Shown: in pieces, positions 10,463 through 21,072 of the stretch
How the letters are laid out: each line of letters opens with the position of its first letter
How positions within the stretch are numbered: the stretch's first letter is position 1
Source of the DNA: Bremia lactucae
Lineage: Eukaryota; Oomycota; Peronosporomycetes; Peronosporales; Peronosporaceae
DNA length: 54,848 bases
Reading direction: 5' to 3'
Assembly: GCF_004359215.1 (NCBI RefSeq)
Contig: NC_090612.1
Location: 6,388,763-6,443,610, forward strand
Notes under the pieces: generated by a model
What the model was told of the DNA's origin: nothing
The model's input: the letters and a program-made list of their open reading frames with translations, nothing else
Database searches by the model: none
Translations under genes and position numbers: made by a program

Positions 10463-12392
10463 CATTTCAAGAACAGCCATGGACGAAGTATGTACAAGTT
10501 GTTGATGACGCACCTGTATCAACTCTTCAGCACGCAAAAATAAACGGCGAAGGAGACGATGATATCAGAGTTCAATCATCAATTTCCTCGAATCACGATG
10601 AAAATGAACCTATGGAGATTAATCAGACTAATGGTGATCAAATTGTCTCGCCTCCTCAAGAATTAATGTCGTTGGGTACACGTCTAGAGTATGAACATAG
10701 CGATGGTTTTGCTTTTAATATCGATGACGTGTACATGGAGCCAGCTGATTTAATTGAGGATGATATTCAGGCCATTGTGCCCAGAAAGGGATGGACTAAT
10801 CTCGATGACAGTCTGGAGACACATTCATCTCGTATTAGTGGACACAATAACCCTCTTGCAATATCTCCTCCAAGTACAGACTAACAAGCTTTGGTTCCGG
10901 TCGGGATGTCAGATGCTATCATTTCGTCACGTGGAGATGAACCTGTAGAACGTGCCTCAAAACGATATCGTATTGAGTATGATCAAGCAATGCGGCATTT
11001 GAAACCCCATCAACGTACCAAGATGCTATGAAGTCTCCACAAAGTACGATGTGGAAAGAAGCGATAAAGGCCGAACTGAAGGCACTAAATAGTAAAAAGA
11101 CGTGGAGTCCCGTGGACAATTCGTTAAACAAGAAGGTAAATTGGAATTAAGTGAGTGTTCGCCATCAAGCGAAATGAAAATGGTGATATTGAGCAATATA
11201 AGGCTCGGCTTGTGGCACTAGGTTATCGTCAGACCTATGGAATTGATTACTACAACACGTATTCTCCGGTTGCGAACATGAATTCAATTCGTGTGTTTTT
11301 CGCGGTACGTTGCCATTATGGGATGGCTATATTCCGATATGATGTCGATACAGCATTTATCAATGGTGTTCTCGAAAAGAGGTGTTTATTAATACACCCG
11401 AGGGCGTTGAAATGAAATCGAGTCAAGTGCTGAAGCTAAATCGAAGCCCGTATGGACTAACAAGCTGCTGCAACATGGTTTAAGACTATTATAAGCGTTT
11501 TTAAGAGCATGGGGTTTGTGGTGTGTGTTTCGGATCCGTGTGTATTTGTTCGTCGATTTGACAATTTTCATAGGTGACGTTATATGTCGATGACATGCTC
11601 ATTGGTGGTCTTTCGTACGACTCAATCCGAATTTTACACCGGTCTAGCATTATCTTGATTAAATTTTTCAACCATTCTTGCTATACACGCGCTTTAACTG
11701 ATCTTGAGTCGTCACTCCTCATCTTGTAGTCAACTTCGATGCCCAGAATAAATCGCACTTTACCCAGTCTCTTGAGCTGAAATTTAGTAGACAATTCATC
11801 AGCAACTTGCTTAGTGTGGAAGGCCAGAACATGATAAAGTGTGAAGTGATGGACCCAAAAATGAAAAATCGTCCGTATCGTTCATTGGTGGGTTCACTTC
11901 TCTACGTGGAACCGGCACAAGACCCGATATTGCATTCGCGGTGTGTCAATTGAGTCGACACTTAGAAAACCAAGTGAAGAACATTGGAATGCGGCTATCC
12001 GAGTGCTGCGTTATTAAAGTCAACCGCTTCGAATGGAATCTGCTATCGGAGCAAGTCACGTGAACTGCAGTTGAGTGCATTTAGTGACGATGATTGGGGC
12101 AGTAACAAGGACAATCGACGCTCAACATCAGGTGTGATGGTGATGGTCAACGAATCACCCGTGATCTTCAAGTCAAAAATGCAAAACAGTGTGTCGCTAA
12201 GCACTGCTGAAGCCGAATATGTGGCTCTATCATTGTGCATACAAGAAGTATAGTGGACTATATCGCTATTGCTGGAGATGAAGGTCAAGATTAATGGTCC
12301 AGTAACGGTGTACGAGGACAATCAAAGTGCGATTGTTATCGCGAAAAGTGAAGGATATCAAAGTCGTGCGAAGCACATTGATATACGCTATC
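10463..12392 (+). pseudogene. Copia-1 reverse transcriptase and RNase H
   Basis: Pieces in several frames: an acidic linker (10463-10884), the RT fingers (YKARLVALGYRQTYGIDYY, 11155-11415), the catalytic box YVDDMLIG at 11583-11606, and RNase H at 11984-12380 (FSDDDWGSNKDNRRSTSG, LSTAEAEYVALS, KHIDIRY). It ends abruptly at the LTR of G3. Confidence 0.88.
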
Positions 12393-12791
12393 TGTAACGG
12401 GGCACTACGACTTGTACTGCTTCACGTACACTAGTACGTGCAGAGGAAGACTTCTCTTTAAGGTAACTAGCTTAGAGAGGGTAAAATGAAAACTGTATTA
12501 ATATATTTAAGTATCTCTTCTTCCTATCTGTTAAATCTAACTTAATTATAAACTAATACTAAACGTGCAGCTGAATTCTTATCTTATCTTATCTGTCTCT
12601 CTCTTTTGTTTATATCTACAGCTGATTAGTCTGCGGAATAAATAGATATAATGGTCTATACCTACGTATGGATAAAAATTCTTAACATTACTTTATAAAG
12701 TAATATCCTCCAAATATTATCGACCTTTTAGATAATATATTAATTAACAACCTTCAAGTGTTAATTTCATGTAACGATACACCCCGTTACA
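12393..12791 (-). repeat. LTR alpha, 3' LTR of G3
   Basis: TGTAACGGGG...CCCCGTTACA, 399 bp. It is shorter than the 439-bp copies because most of the stem-loop region near its start is deleted. AAGGGAGGGGAG on the minus strand abuts the right edge (12792-12803), marking it as a 3' LTR. Confidence 0.82.
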
Positions 12792-12904
12792 TCTCCCCTC
12801 CCTTAAACGACAATCACTCTGACTGTCATTGGATGGAGTGGTCACTATGTGACCACTTAATTTTAAACTGATGTTGATTGGTCAGAACCATCATTTTAAA
12901 TTCC

Positions 12905-14050
12905 ATCGCATGACGAACAAATTCATGCGGGTGCTGATAGTGCGGCGCCTTCGGCTGCGGTTCGTGCAGCCGCGGGTGACGCACTGTTATCTCTTGCGGC
13001 AGACGGAACGTCTGCCGTAGTATCTTCTTCTCGCGCAACACTAGATATTGCAGGAGCACGTGATGGTTTACCACGTGAATACGACCCTCTTTGGAGGTCG
13101 ACTACGAATGCGAGTCGGACGAAATGGCCGACTCGGGGGGAATAGAACAGTCGCCTGATAGACGTCAGGCGGCTGACTATGAGCCTTCGAATGAGAAGGC
13201 TCATTCTGAATGACGAGTTAATAGTCTATTTGGATCCGACGATGAGGATGATCCCTCATCGCCTGTTCCGTCTCCCGCACGGTCACCTGTACGTGTTTCT
13301 GTGCAAGGTGATGACGATGGCGTAAGCCATCGTAAGAAAAGTTCTTGTGGTACCCCTGCTTCAGTGGGTACCACTCAGGAAAGTGAAGACAGTAAAATGA
13401 TTCATCTACCCCCCGAAATGAAGCCATGGCTTTTGCCAGAACGGCTAATCAATAGCTTGTCTGGAGAAACTACTCCTTAGAATAAATATCCTTTATTTAT
13501 TGCGACAAAGCTACATGGCCTTGATCCCACCGCGAAGAATGTTGGCGCTGAGGAAGATTTCTATCTCGATGCTTTTCTTAAGCATCGATGGATTAGTGGC
13601 AACAATAAGCGAGATAAAGTCTCGCTTATGCAAGCCTGGAGCGCGTTCATTCGCAATGTCAAAGACATTGGACGCGAAGCCTGGCTTCAAAAACTTAACG
13701 CGAATCGCGTTAANNNNNNNNNNNNNNNNNNNNNNNNNNNNNNNNNNNNNNNNNNNNNNNNNNNNNNNNNNNNNNNNNNNNNNNNNNNNNNNNNNNNNNN
13801 NNNNNNNNNNNNNTATTTGAGGGAGGACATTGATCGCGAGCGATCCCGTCGCCGAGATTTATCCCGCGACCAGTTAATAAATTTGCGCAAGTTGCGACTG
13901 ATCAGCTGGAGAAGGAAAGGGACATATCAGTCCGTTCAAACGAGCTCGTGACGGCTCGTCAACCTTGAGGATGTAGTGGAACATCTGGCTCGCGAGAACC
14001 AGACTCTTCTCGAGACTATTATGTTCCGGCTCAGGATCATCGTCTTTGGC
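12905..14050 (+). pseudogene. Antisense ORF (aORF) region of G3
   Basis: Plus-strand pieces opposite the pol 3' end: an Ala-rich segment (12915-13133), an acidic Ser/Pro segment (SLFGSDDEDDPSSPVPSPAR at 13225 on), a globular-looking part (DFYLDAFLKHRWISGNNKRD), a 100-N gap, and a coiled-coil-like end (QLEKERDISVRSNELVTAR; LARENQTLLETIMFRL). Stops and frameshifts break it. The order (acidic SP-rich, middle, coil) is that of the antisense ORFs in G1 and G4, but sequence similarity is weak. The paired-frame register seen in those elements does not hold here. Confidence 0.4.
13714..13813. other. Assembly gap (100 N)
   Basis: A run of exactly 100 N, the usual placeholder for a gap of unknown size, inside the G3 antisense ORF region. 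Confidence 0.98.
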
Positions 14051-14056
14051 GGTTGC

Positions 14057-14395
14057 TTAAGACCGTGCCGGTTTGACTCGGAGCCGAAAGAAGCCTTGTA
14101 CTGATGGTATGGGTGGAGACGTCCTACAAAAACGTAAGATGCCTACGCATCCTACGAGCGGCTCGATCGTGTGCGCATTGCTTTGGCGGTGTAGTACACA
14201 AAATGGGCTGATATACCTGGGCAGTATTTTATTACTGCACACATTCGTCACAACACGTTTAGGTAGATTTAGCGTAGACAGTAGGACTAGATCATTGACT
14301 TCAAATAAAAAAAGCGTTTGATCTTCCTTATTTATCAAAGTTCCGTTCTGTCGGTCCACCGCATCAGCGACTAGATCCTGTACGAAACGGACCAC
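14057..14395 (-). pseudogene. G3 integrase C-terminal region
   Basis: Reads VNDLVLLSTLNLPKR, then ILPRYISPFCVL, the SH3-like tail of Ty3 integrase. After a frameshift the VGRLHPYHQY end can be read near 14105-14127. No chromodomain was found further left; the gap may hide it. Confidence 0.8.
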
Positions 14396-14671
14396 TGCTT
14401 CTCTAGCCAGCAGAAAATTACCTGCTGACTTGTTTTTGTTTTTGTCTTCAGCGCGACCGGACCGCGGACTGCAGAGGGAGATGTCATTTTCTCATTAGTG
14501 AGAGCATTATTGTTCTTATTAGTATTGTTTTCGATGCTTAGTCTTTCAGCATCGTAATCAAATTCAGTAATAGCATTACTGATATTACTGGATTTGCCCA
14601 CATCAATGTTGATTGAATCAACAATTATATCCTTCGCATTGACCTTAGGGCCAATGCGTGATGAGCAAGGG

Positions 14672-15128
14672 CTAGAAAGTTTTTTTGTTTGTGCGACCCC
14701 CTCCCCTTGAATAAGAGACACTCTCAAACAAGGTGGGTATACGTGGATGGCCAAGGCCGTTCACATAAAACAGTGTATACTTTGTAGAAGCATGCACTGA
14801 GTTATTAATGACAATTTTACCATCGGCAAAAGAGTAGACGTATTCGCGAAGTATCTCTTCGCGGATACGGTTTGCACGCTTCGTCTGACTATCTGTTTCA
14901 GAACGATCAGAAGTTGACATTTTGAGCTGTGTTGTTTCCAAGTGATCTGAACACAGTTTGCCAAAATTCCGCCGTGAATCTAAGGTTTCGATCCGAGATT
15001 AGCTCACGTGGTAAACCATGGAGTCGCAATATCGTGTCAACAAAGACACGAGCACAGCCTTTGGCTGTGATCGACTCCAGTACTGCAGCAAGATAATACC
15101 ATTTCGCTGAAACGATCAACAAAAACAA
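14672..15128 (-). pseudogene. G3 integrase core
   Basis: Contains LRLHGLPRELISDRNLRF, then METTQLKMSTSDRSETDSQT, then NNSVHASTKYTLFYVNG. These are the usual Ty3 integrase landmarks. The segment just to the right reads SILVFVDRFSEMV in another frame, placing the first catalytic Asp. Broken by frameshifts. Confidence 0.85.
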
Positions 15129-15188
15129 GAATACTATTTTTCTTGTGATCGTCGTCGGGAAATCCGAAGCCCCGAAGTCCCTGTTCTC

Positions 15189-15470
15189 TCAACACATCCG
15201 CGTGTTGAGAGCCTGTTTATGAAGCAAGGCTACATTCTCTTGGGCCCCGTCGAGTTCGTGTTGTAAGAAGTCGGTTATGGCCGCATGTTGTTCATCTGTG
15301 TTCAGAGTGAAAAGCACGGCGCCAACGGATGGCTCGCCTACGACCGAACTCATCCGTTCGATCGATCTCCATTCAAGGTCACTCAAATGAGTAAACCTTC
15401 CACGCGTTGAGTGATAGCCTTTTTGAGGGGCTTGAAAGCTCCCTGCTTCTTTGTCCAACATGTCCATCAC
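15189..15470 (-). pseudogene. G3 probable gag N-terminus
   Basis: A 93-codon frame (LSDLEWRSIERMSSVVGEP, DFLQHELDGAQENVALLHKQ) lying directly after the primer site, where gag should start. No gag family motif is certain; position is the main evidence. It stops, and integrase sequence follows within 60 bp, showing a large internal deletion. Confidence 0.5.
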
Positions 15471-15504
15471 GATTGGAACGTGCGTGGGCCGTTGAACGGA
15501 CTAC

Positions 15505-15517
15505 GAAGGGCTACCAG
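15505..15517 (-). other. Primer-binding site of G3
   Basis: The minus strand reads TGGTAGCCCTTCG next to the inner LTR edge, as in G1. Confidence 0.6.
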
Positions 15518-15846
15518 CATTACGGGGCACCCTTTGCTAGTATACTAGACAACCTAAACTGATTAAAGTGAAGGTAGGGCTTCTCGATTACTTCACGTAT
15601 ACGACGTGCAGAGGGAGATTACAGGTAGCTAAGTAGTCTTAGCTACCAAAGGTTAATTATAAGGCTTTAAAATAGAGAGAAAGTAAAGCTGTATATATAC
15701 AAAGTTCCTACGTCCCGTCCCGATCTTCTATCTACTACTGACTTTATTAAATAAATAACAAACTAAATATGGCGCCTACTTGCGCACTGCACAATCGTGT
15801 CTTACGTTGCCGGCGACACAGTACTAGCGGAAGGTGCCCCGTTACA
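15518..15846 (-). repeat. 5' LTR of G3, diverged from alpha
   Basis: The ends are TTACGGGGCACC and GGTGCCCCGTTACA. The layout resembles LTR alpha (GTGCAGAGG(G)AGA, then AT-rich) but most of the sequence cannot be aligned by eye, so the two LTRs of G3 are not a simple pair. Confidence 0.7.
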
Positions 15847-16321
15847 TATAACACAAAATACTTCGCTAATTCACATCGAGATAGGTACTAAAAATCGATC
15901 TCTTAAAGCGCCACTGATTAAGGTAAATTTAACATTAACGTAGCAGATATTCTGTCAATTTCTGCGATATTTACAATTTGCGGTATATTGGTGAGAAACA
16001 CTTAATAAAGAAGTTTTGGTGATAATTCCCTTAGCGCAAACTTTTCTTTTTTTCACAAGAAAAAAAAGAGGATTAATGATGGGAACGGACGCACTGCCAG
16101 ATTTAGTTTTTCAAAAAGCTGATTCCTCTTCGCATACCATCAAGGAGACTTCGCTGTCTCAATCCGTCAAACTTGTCACCCACCACTGACTGGGACGAGG
16201 TAATTTCGGAAATTCGGCGACCTAACGGTAGCGTTGTACAACGACCTTAAGGCTTCTTCATTGTGCAATTAACAGCTTGAGCCACTGATCGACACTGAAG
16301 AAGATTGCTAACGACAGTAGT
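15847..16321. promoter_or_regulatory. Upstream region of the LEA-like gene
   Basis: 475 bp between the last LTR and the start codon. No open frame of note. An A-rich and T-rich run lies near 16045-16070. It presumably contains the promoter of the gene starting at 16322; no specific element was identified. Confidence 0.35.
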
Positions 16322-18023
16322 ATGGCTGATATGCAGAGCAAAATTAACGCCCACCAACATGAACTTGACCGCGCCAGAGAGCAAATTGATGACACGACGC
16401 AGAAGGCTGATAATTATTTGACGGATGTGCGTACAGTTTGACACAAAATTAAATTTACATTTTTTAATGATTTTGTGTGCTTTTATGCAATAGCTAACGA
16501 AGCGAGTCGAAGAGTACGAAAAAAAGCACGCCGACTTTGAGCCCGCTGGACATTACCTTAAGTCTATGCTTGACGCATCGCGTTCAGCTACGCAAAAGCT
16601 GAAGACTCAAAGCCAGAAATTGTCAGAACGATCTGTTCCAACGGCGATGGATGGCATGCAAGCAGTTCAAAAATCACTTGACGAGTTGCAACAGCAAGCT
16701 ATTCAGTATGACGACAAATTTGCGGGATCGCGCGGCCAGCAAGCTGCCGACACTTTGCATCAATTGGTTAACGCCGGCCGCCAGCGCGTTACCGATGCTG
16801 CAGAGACAACAACCGAAGGGTTGACGAAGTTGCGGGATATTATTGGGAATATGGCAGACCAAGCTACTCATGGAGCGCAAGTGGTTATGGGTGAGGCTGC
16901 TCGTGCCGCTGAAGCTGGGGACAAGAAGTTGGGAGTAACGAGCACGACCAGTGGCGTTGTTCAGAAGGTCATCGACTTAGACGCGCGCCTAGGTGTGACC
17001 TCCACGGCAGCGAAGGTGGATTCGAAGATTACCGGTGGCCTTGGTCGTAAAGTAGCTGAAACTACTGTCGAGATCGTTAATGAAAGTGTCAATTATATCT
17101 CGGAGACACTGCACAACGCAAAGCTAGCTGCACAACATTCGGAAACGGCTCAATCTGTCGAAGCCAAGGCGTCAGCTGTTACTGATGCTGCTGCTGCTAA
17201 ATCAGATGATATGAAGCAAACCGTGGCCGGTGCTTTTGAAAAAGGAAAGGAGAAAGTTGGCATGGCGACGCAGAAAACTGAAGAGGTAGCTAGTGCTGCA
17301 AAAGACACGACTTTGAATAAGGCCGAGCAAGTCAAGGAGACGGCTAGTGAAGCAAAGGATTCTACCCTTAATAAGGCCGAGCATGTCAAAGAGGTGGCAT
17401 CAGACAAAGCTGGACAGGCCATGGATAAGGCAAGTGAATTCTCGGAAAAAACGAAAGATCAGGTGGGCCATTCGAAAGAGATGGTGAACGATAAAGTTGG
17501 GCAGGTCAAAGACAAAGCCGGTGATATGGCTGAAAATGCGAAAGACAAAATGAGTGAGACGAAAGAGATGACGAAGGAAAGGGCTGGAGAAGCAACCGAA
17601 GCTGCTAAAGACAAGGGTAACATGGTGAAGGACAAGAGTGTTGAAAGTGTTGAATCGTCGAAGGATTCGGCTCAAAATACAGCTGGGCAAGTTGCAGAGA
17701 AAGTTGGTGAGAAGAAGGATGAAATGGAATCAGGAACAGACGAAGCGAAGGAGAAGTCAAAAAGTGTTCTTGGTCGAGTCGCGGAGAAAGCCGGAGAAGT
17801 GAAGGAAAATGTGAAAGACAAGATCTCAACAGTGTCAGGAATAGGCAATCAGAAGCCCAAAGAGCCTAGTCTTACGCAAGGAGAAAATGCAACTGAGATA
17901 GCGCTGGAAAGCTCGAAGCAAAGAGTTGCGAAAAATTCCGAGGCAGCGCAAACAGCTTCAGGATCGGCTGTGAAAGGCGAGTATAGTGGAAATAAGCAGA
18001 AGTCGGGGAAGAAATCTAAGTGA
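16322..18023 (+). CDS. LEA-like amphipathic repeat protein (join 16322-16426, 16494-18023)
   Basis: Two exons give 544 aa. Exon 1 ends at YLTD, and the 67-bp intron starts GTGCGT and ends GCAATAG; exon 2 opens with LTKRVEEYEKKHADFEP. Without splicing, exon 1 stops after a few codons, so the intron is well supported. Residues about 1-235 are a helical region with one duplicated segment (KKLGVTSTTSGVV and ARLGVTSTAAKVD). Residues about 240-430 are tandem Lys/Ala/Glu-rich units such as NKAEQVKETASEAKDS and NDKVGQVKDKAGDMAENAKD, the pattern of group-3 late-embryogenesis-abundant (LEA_4) proteins. The tail is Lys-rich. No signal peptide or membrane span is seen. LEA-type proteins are known to form amphipathic helices that protect proteins and membranes under water loss; a lipid-droplet or membrane-coating role is an alternative. 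The exact function in this organism is not known to me. Confidence 0.85.
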
Positions 18024-19118
18024 AGTGAGGGCGAAATCGGTAAGGCGTGGTTAAGTGGAGTGTCGCCTCGTCCGGTTGGAACAGTTACTTTCATCACAAT
18101 GCATATTTAGGTTTGCGGGGGTTGTTGAGTTTCAATGATCTAGACGTAACATCTTTTTTCAATAAATATTTAGTTTTTTCTGCTAAGTTGTTTTGCGATT
18201 TATGAAATCGCAATGACTATTCCTTTTCTTATTGATGTAAATTTTGCGAAACTTTTTATTTTTCGATTATATTAGAATCGTGAAAGAAAGTTGTTGCACC
18301 AAGCAGTAAATAATAGTGAGCATGTGCATAACATTAAATGCACCCAAAATACTTCTTACTAATCTGCGATAGAAGTATTTTAGAAAATTTCACTTTATGA
18401 TCGTTGAAGTATTAATATTTACTTTAGAGCAAACGATATTATTAATACTTACACTTAGGTAGGTTGACATAAACCGATTCAGTGATAGAAGCGTCGACCA
18501 CACCGCAGTCCTTGTATGGGGATTAATCACAACTGGTAGTTGGCAAAACTATTCGATATAATTTAAAATGTTGAGATTTGCAGTACTTTAATTTTATTAA
18601 CATATTTTGGTATCGGGAATGCATCATGCAATAAATCAACCTTAAAGCCCAACGAATACACCGGATTTAATAATATCATGTAATGTGAAAGCGGAAAATA
18701 CACGACACCATGGTAATCAATTTCATAAATTTAAAGCAAATTCTCAATATATTAAGCCTAAACGTCGAAGGGGTTATAAGATTTACAAACCACTGATTCG
18801 GCTGGTTGGTGAGACTAATTTAGGGACAAATGGTCAATAATTTAATGAGACAAAGTCAACTTTGGCATGAACACACCTTGGCCGATAAGTTTGACGCAAC
18901 GAATTTATCACTTGCACTCGCTCTGCTGTTTGTGAAGGGGGGCTCTAAGGATACGGCTGACATGAAAGATGTAATGCCGTCTTCCAATGAGCAGCGGTTT
19001 GACAGAGAATGGGCGTCATTCGAGCAAGCCCTTCTCATACTGTTCCATGAATCTTGCATTGGTGGCTCATTAAAAATAGCCCCGGACTGCTCAATAGAAG
19101 GACTAATGATATCATCTC
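18024..19118. other. Intergenic, two convergent genes
   Basis: About 1.1 kb of AT-rich sequence between the ends of the LEA-like gene and the VHS-GAT gene. It should hold both 3' UTRs and polyadenylation sites (an AATAAA lies near 18161). No further gene or repeat was recognised. Confidence 0.5.
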
Positions 19119-20903
19119 CTAACCACAGGCCTTTGGATGGTATTGAAGTGACATTGAGAGTGGTTGGAGCCAGCGCTGGAACATCTGCTCATCATAATTG
19201 TCAGTAAAGTCGACCATAGCACTAATCATCGCTACGGTCTCACCATCCCACAAATTGATTAGGTCCTTCACGGATGCTTTAGAAGTTGCTGTAGCAGCCA
19301 GCTTCGACTCCTCTTCTGCTTTCTGATTGCTTCTTGTATTAGGTATCTTGGTAGCTCTTTGCTGCACAAAACTTGCGAACGGGTCTTCATTTTGCAAAGG
19401 TGTTTCAAAAAGGTCGTTCGTCTCAGGTTCAGACTTTGTTAATACTTGTGCAGAGGTAGAAACTATCCCTTTGGGTCCAGTGCGAGTAAGCACAAAATCT
19501 CTAAATGGGTCATCGTCACTTGAGCTCTGTTTTTCCTCGTCGCTTTGCAAAATGGCGTTATCTTCTGAGCCGAATGAATTCATAAGATCAATCGCCGATG
19601 CATTAGACGTCAGCGACGCAATTGCATTTGCATCTTGATATCCTGCTAACAGCACATCGTACTTCTTCAGTGCCGCATGAACGTCGTCGTTAAGAGACAA
19701 GTATTTTTCAAGATTCTGGCAAATTTAATTCACCACTCTCGATTCAAAATCATGACGACTATCACATGATATTTTTATCTCACCTTATCCTCCTCAACAA
19801 CAGCAATGGGAATTGCACCTTCGAGTCTCCGCATGATTTCTCTTACTTCCACAGACAATTCCACCATGATTCCATGACAGTCAATCAAAGATGAATTCGT
19901 TTGCGCCGCAAAAAGCATGTCTTCGAACATTTCCAGCACATTGGTCGCGACACGATGTAATTCGGGCGTCGAAAGTCCACCCAGTCCAGAGCTCGAGTTC
20001 GAGTAGGAAGAAGTGTCGATGGAGCTGAAGTTTTGCGACTTATTTGACAACATCGACCACCTATCTAACGCTCGATTTTGAACTCCTTCACGCAAATCTA
20101 CAGAAGGTGTAAGCACCGGAACCTTTGTTTGATCGTACTGATCCGGAAACTTAATCCCTTTCTTGCGCATATTGTGGTACGTATCCACAAAGAGTGGAAG
20201 CTCGTGCTATCAAAAAAGCTCTCAATATACCATTTTTACCGTTATGCAGGATAGTAATGAGCGTACCCGAAACGGCAAGAAAGCCTCGCCCCACGCTTGT
20301 ATCATATCAAGTACGCGACTGGAGATTTCCATGCTTTCCCGACCGCGCTTATTCGCGTGTGCCTACGCGCAGACAAACTCTCATAAGATTTCTCAATCGC
20401 ATAACGTTACCAGTGGTAGAAATTCGCACCTTGTAGAGCGCTTCCATTTCGTTCATAAAATGCTCGGTGGCTATTTCCAGGTGTACGAGGTCTCCGCAAT
20501 TCTTGACGATGGACTCGGTTAGTGTCAAACTTAAAATCACCACACGACACGACGGATCTCCTAATCGCAGCTTCAGATACCAAATCGATTCCTTGAGCCT
20601 AGTAAGTAAAAAAAGTCACACTCAGAAGCTAAATAACAAGGCAGTGCCTTTTTCCACGTACACAGCGCGATTGCTCACATTACTGAGCGCATCAACGACT
20701 TTCAGAATACGATCCCAGTCTTCTTCCACCTTGAATTCACTGGTGGCTTCCCTGATCATGTCAGTCATCTGTTTGATGCGTTCGACTTCTGTTGGCGTAT
20801 ACAAAACGGCTACAGACTTCTGTTGCACGAGCTGATTGAGAGTTGATGCGATTGCGCGTTTGCTCGGCATCTTCTTGCGCCATGCCTGCATCGTAGAGTC
20901 CAT
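19119..20903 (-). CDS. VHS-GAT (TOM1-like) endosomal sorting adaptor
   Basis: Five exons on the minus strand: 20903-20662, 20598-20430, 20362-20267, 20206-19784, 19715-19119, giving 508 aa. The introns (63, 67, 60 and 68 bp) all have GT..AG ends; each removes an in-frame stop or frame break. Residues about 40-175 form a VHS domain (LTLTESIVKNCG; RVLDMIQAWGEAF; LPLFVDTYHNMRKKG). Residues about 220-345 fit a GAT domain (VVEEDKNLEKYLSLNDDVHA; ALKKYDVLLAGY). The tail has two DPF motifs (DDDPFRDFV, NEDPFASFV) and DLINLWD, close to a clathrin box. VHS and GAT domains of TOM1/GGA proteins bind ubiquitinated cargo and recruit clathrin on endosomes. The family call is firm; TOM1 versus another VHS-GAT class is not settled, and no GAE ear domain is present. 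It is transcribed divergently from the HECT ligase gene. Confidence 0.92.
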
Positions 20904-21072
20904 TGTGACGAAAACAATAACGTCACGTTACGTGAAGAGAAGGATTGAAGAGCGCAGCAACGGTCGTCGAGTCGCTAGCTATACCGAAATTGTTCCATAA
21001 TGGCATCGCCTTTCGAACCTTTTATTGGCTTAAATCAAGGTTCTCTTTGGAGAAAACAACGTAAGCGCATCG
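20904..21072. promoter_or_regulatory. Divergent promoter, 169 bp
   Basis: The start codons of the VHS-GAT gene (-) and the HECT gene (+) are only 169 bp apart, so this segment must hold both promoters. A TTATTGG (CCAAT-box on the other strand) lies near 21021-21027 and a CGTCACGTTACGTGA near-palindrome at 20919-20933. No TATA box is evident. Confidence 0.7.

Larger units (their letters stand above)
8386..12392 (+). mobile_element. Copia-1: Ty1/copia element, 3'-truncated
   Basis: A 228-bp 5' LTR (TGTTACCC...CCCCAACA) is followed by a primer site, gag with CCHC knuckle, protease, integrase, RT and RNase H, the Pseudoviridae order. It breaks off inside the RNase H end (KHIDIRY) exactly where LTR alpha of G3 starts. 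No 3' LTR remains. Stops, frameshifts and a large deletion in integrase show that it is dead. A minus-strand relic of the same family lies at 35180-36081. Confidence 0.92.
12393..15846 (-). mobile_element. G3: internally deleted Ty3/gypsy element with unlike LTRs
   Basis: A minus-strand element bounded by an alpha LTR on the left (3' side, with purine tract at 12792-12803) and a diverged LTR on the right (5' side, with primer site). The gag N-terminus (15189-15470) joins straight to integrase (15128 leftwards); protease, RT and RNase H are absent. A plus-strand antisense ORF region fills 12905-14050, interrupted by a sequencing gap. Confidence 0.75.

Noticed and set aside
13814..14050. Same paired-frame register in G3 as in G1, G4 and G5
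   Set aside because: In G3 the open pol linker frame and the coil frame are in a different register, and the matching frame has stops. G3 therefore does not support the register argument.
18830..19207. Plus-strand open frame of 125 codons
   Set aside because: It partly overlaps the last exon of the VHS-GAT gene on the other strand and shows no domain; the rest is non-coding.
20599..20637. A 39-bp intron in the VHS-GAT gene using GTTATT as donor
   Set aside because: The upstream donor GTACGT gives a 63-bp intron of normal size and a better VHS sequence (RAVLKESIWYLKLRL).
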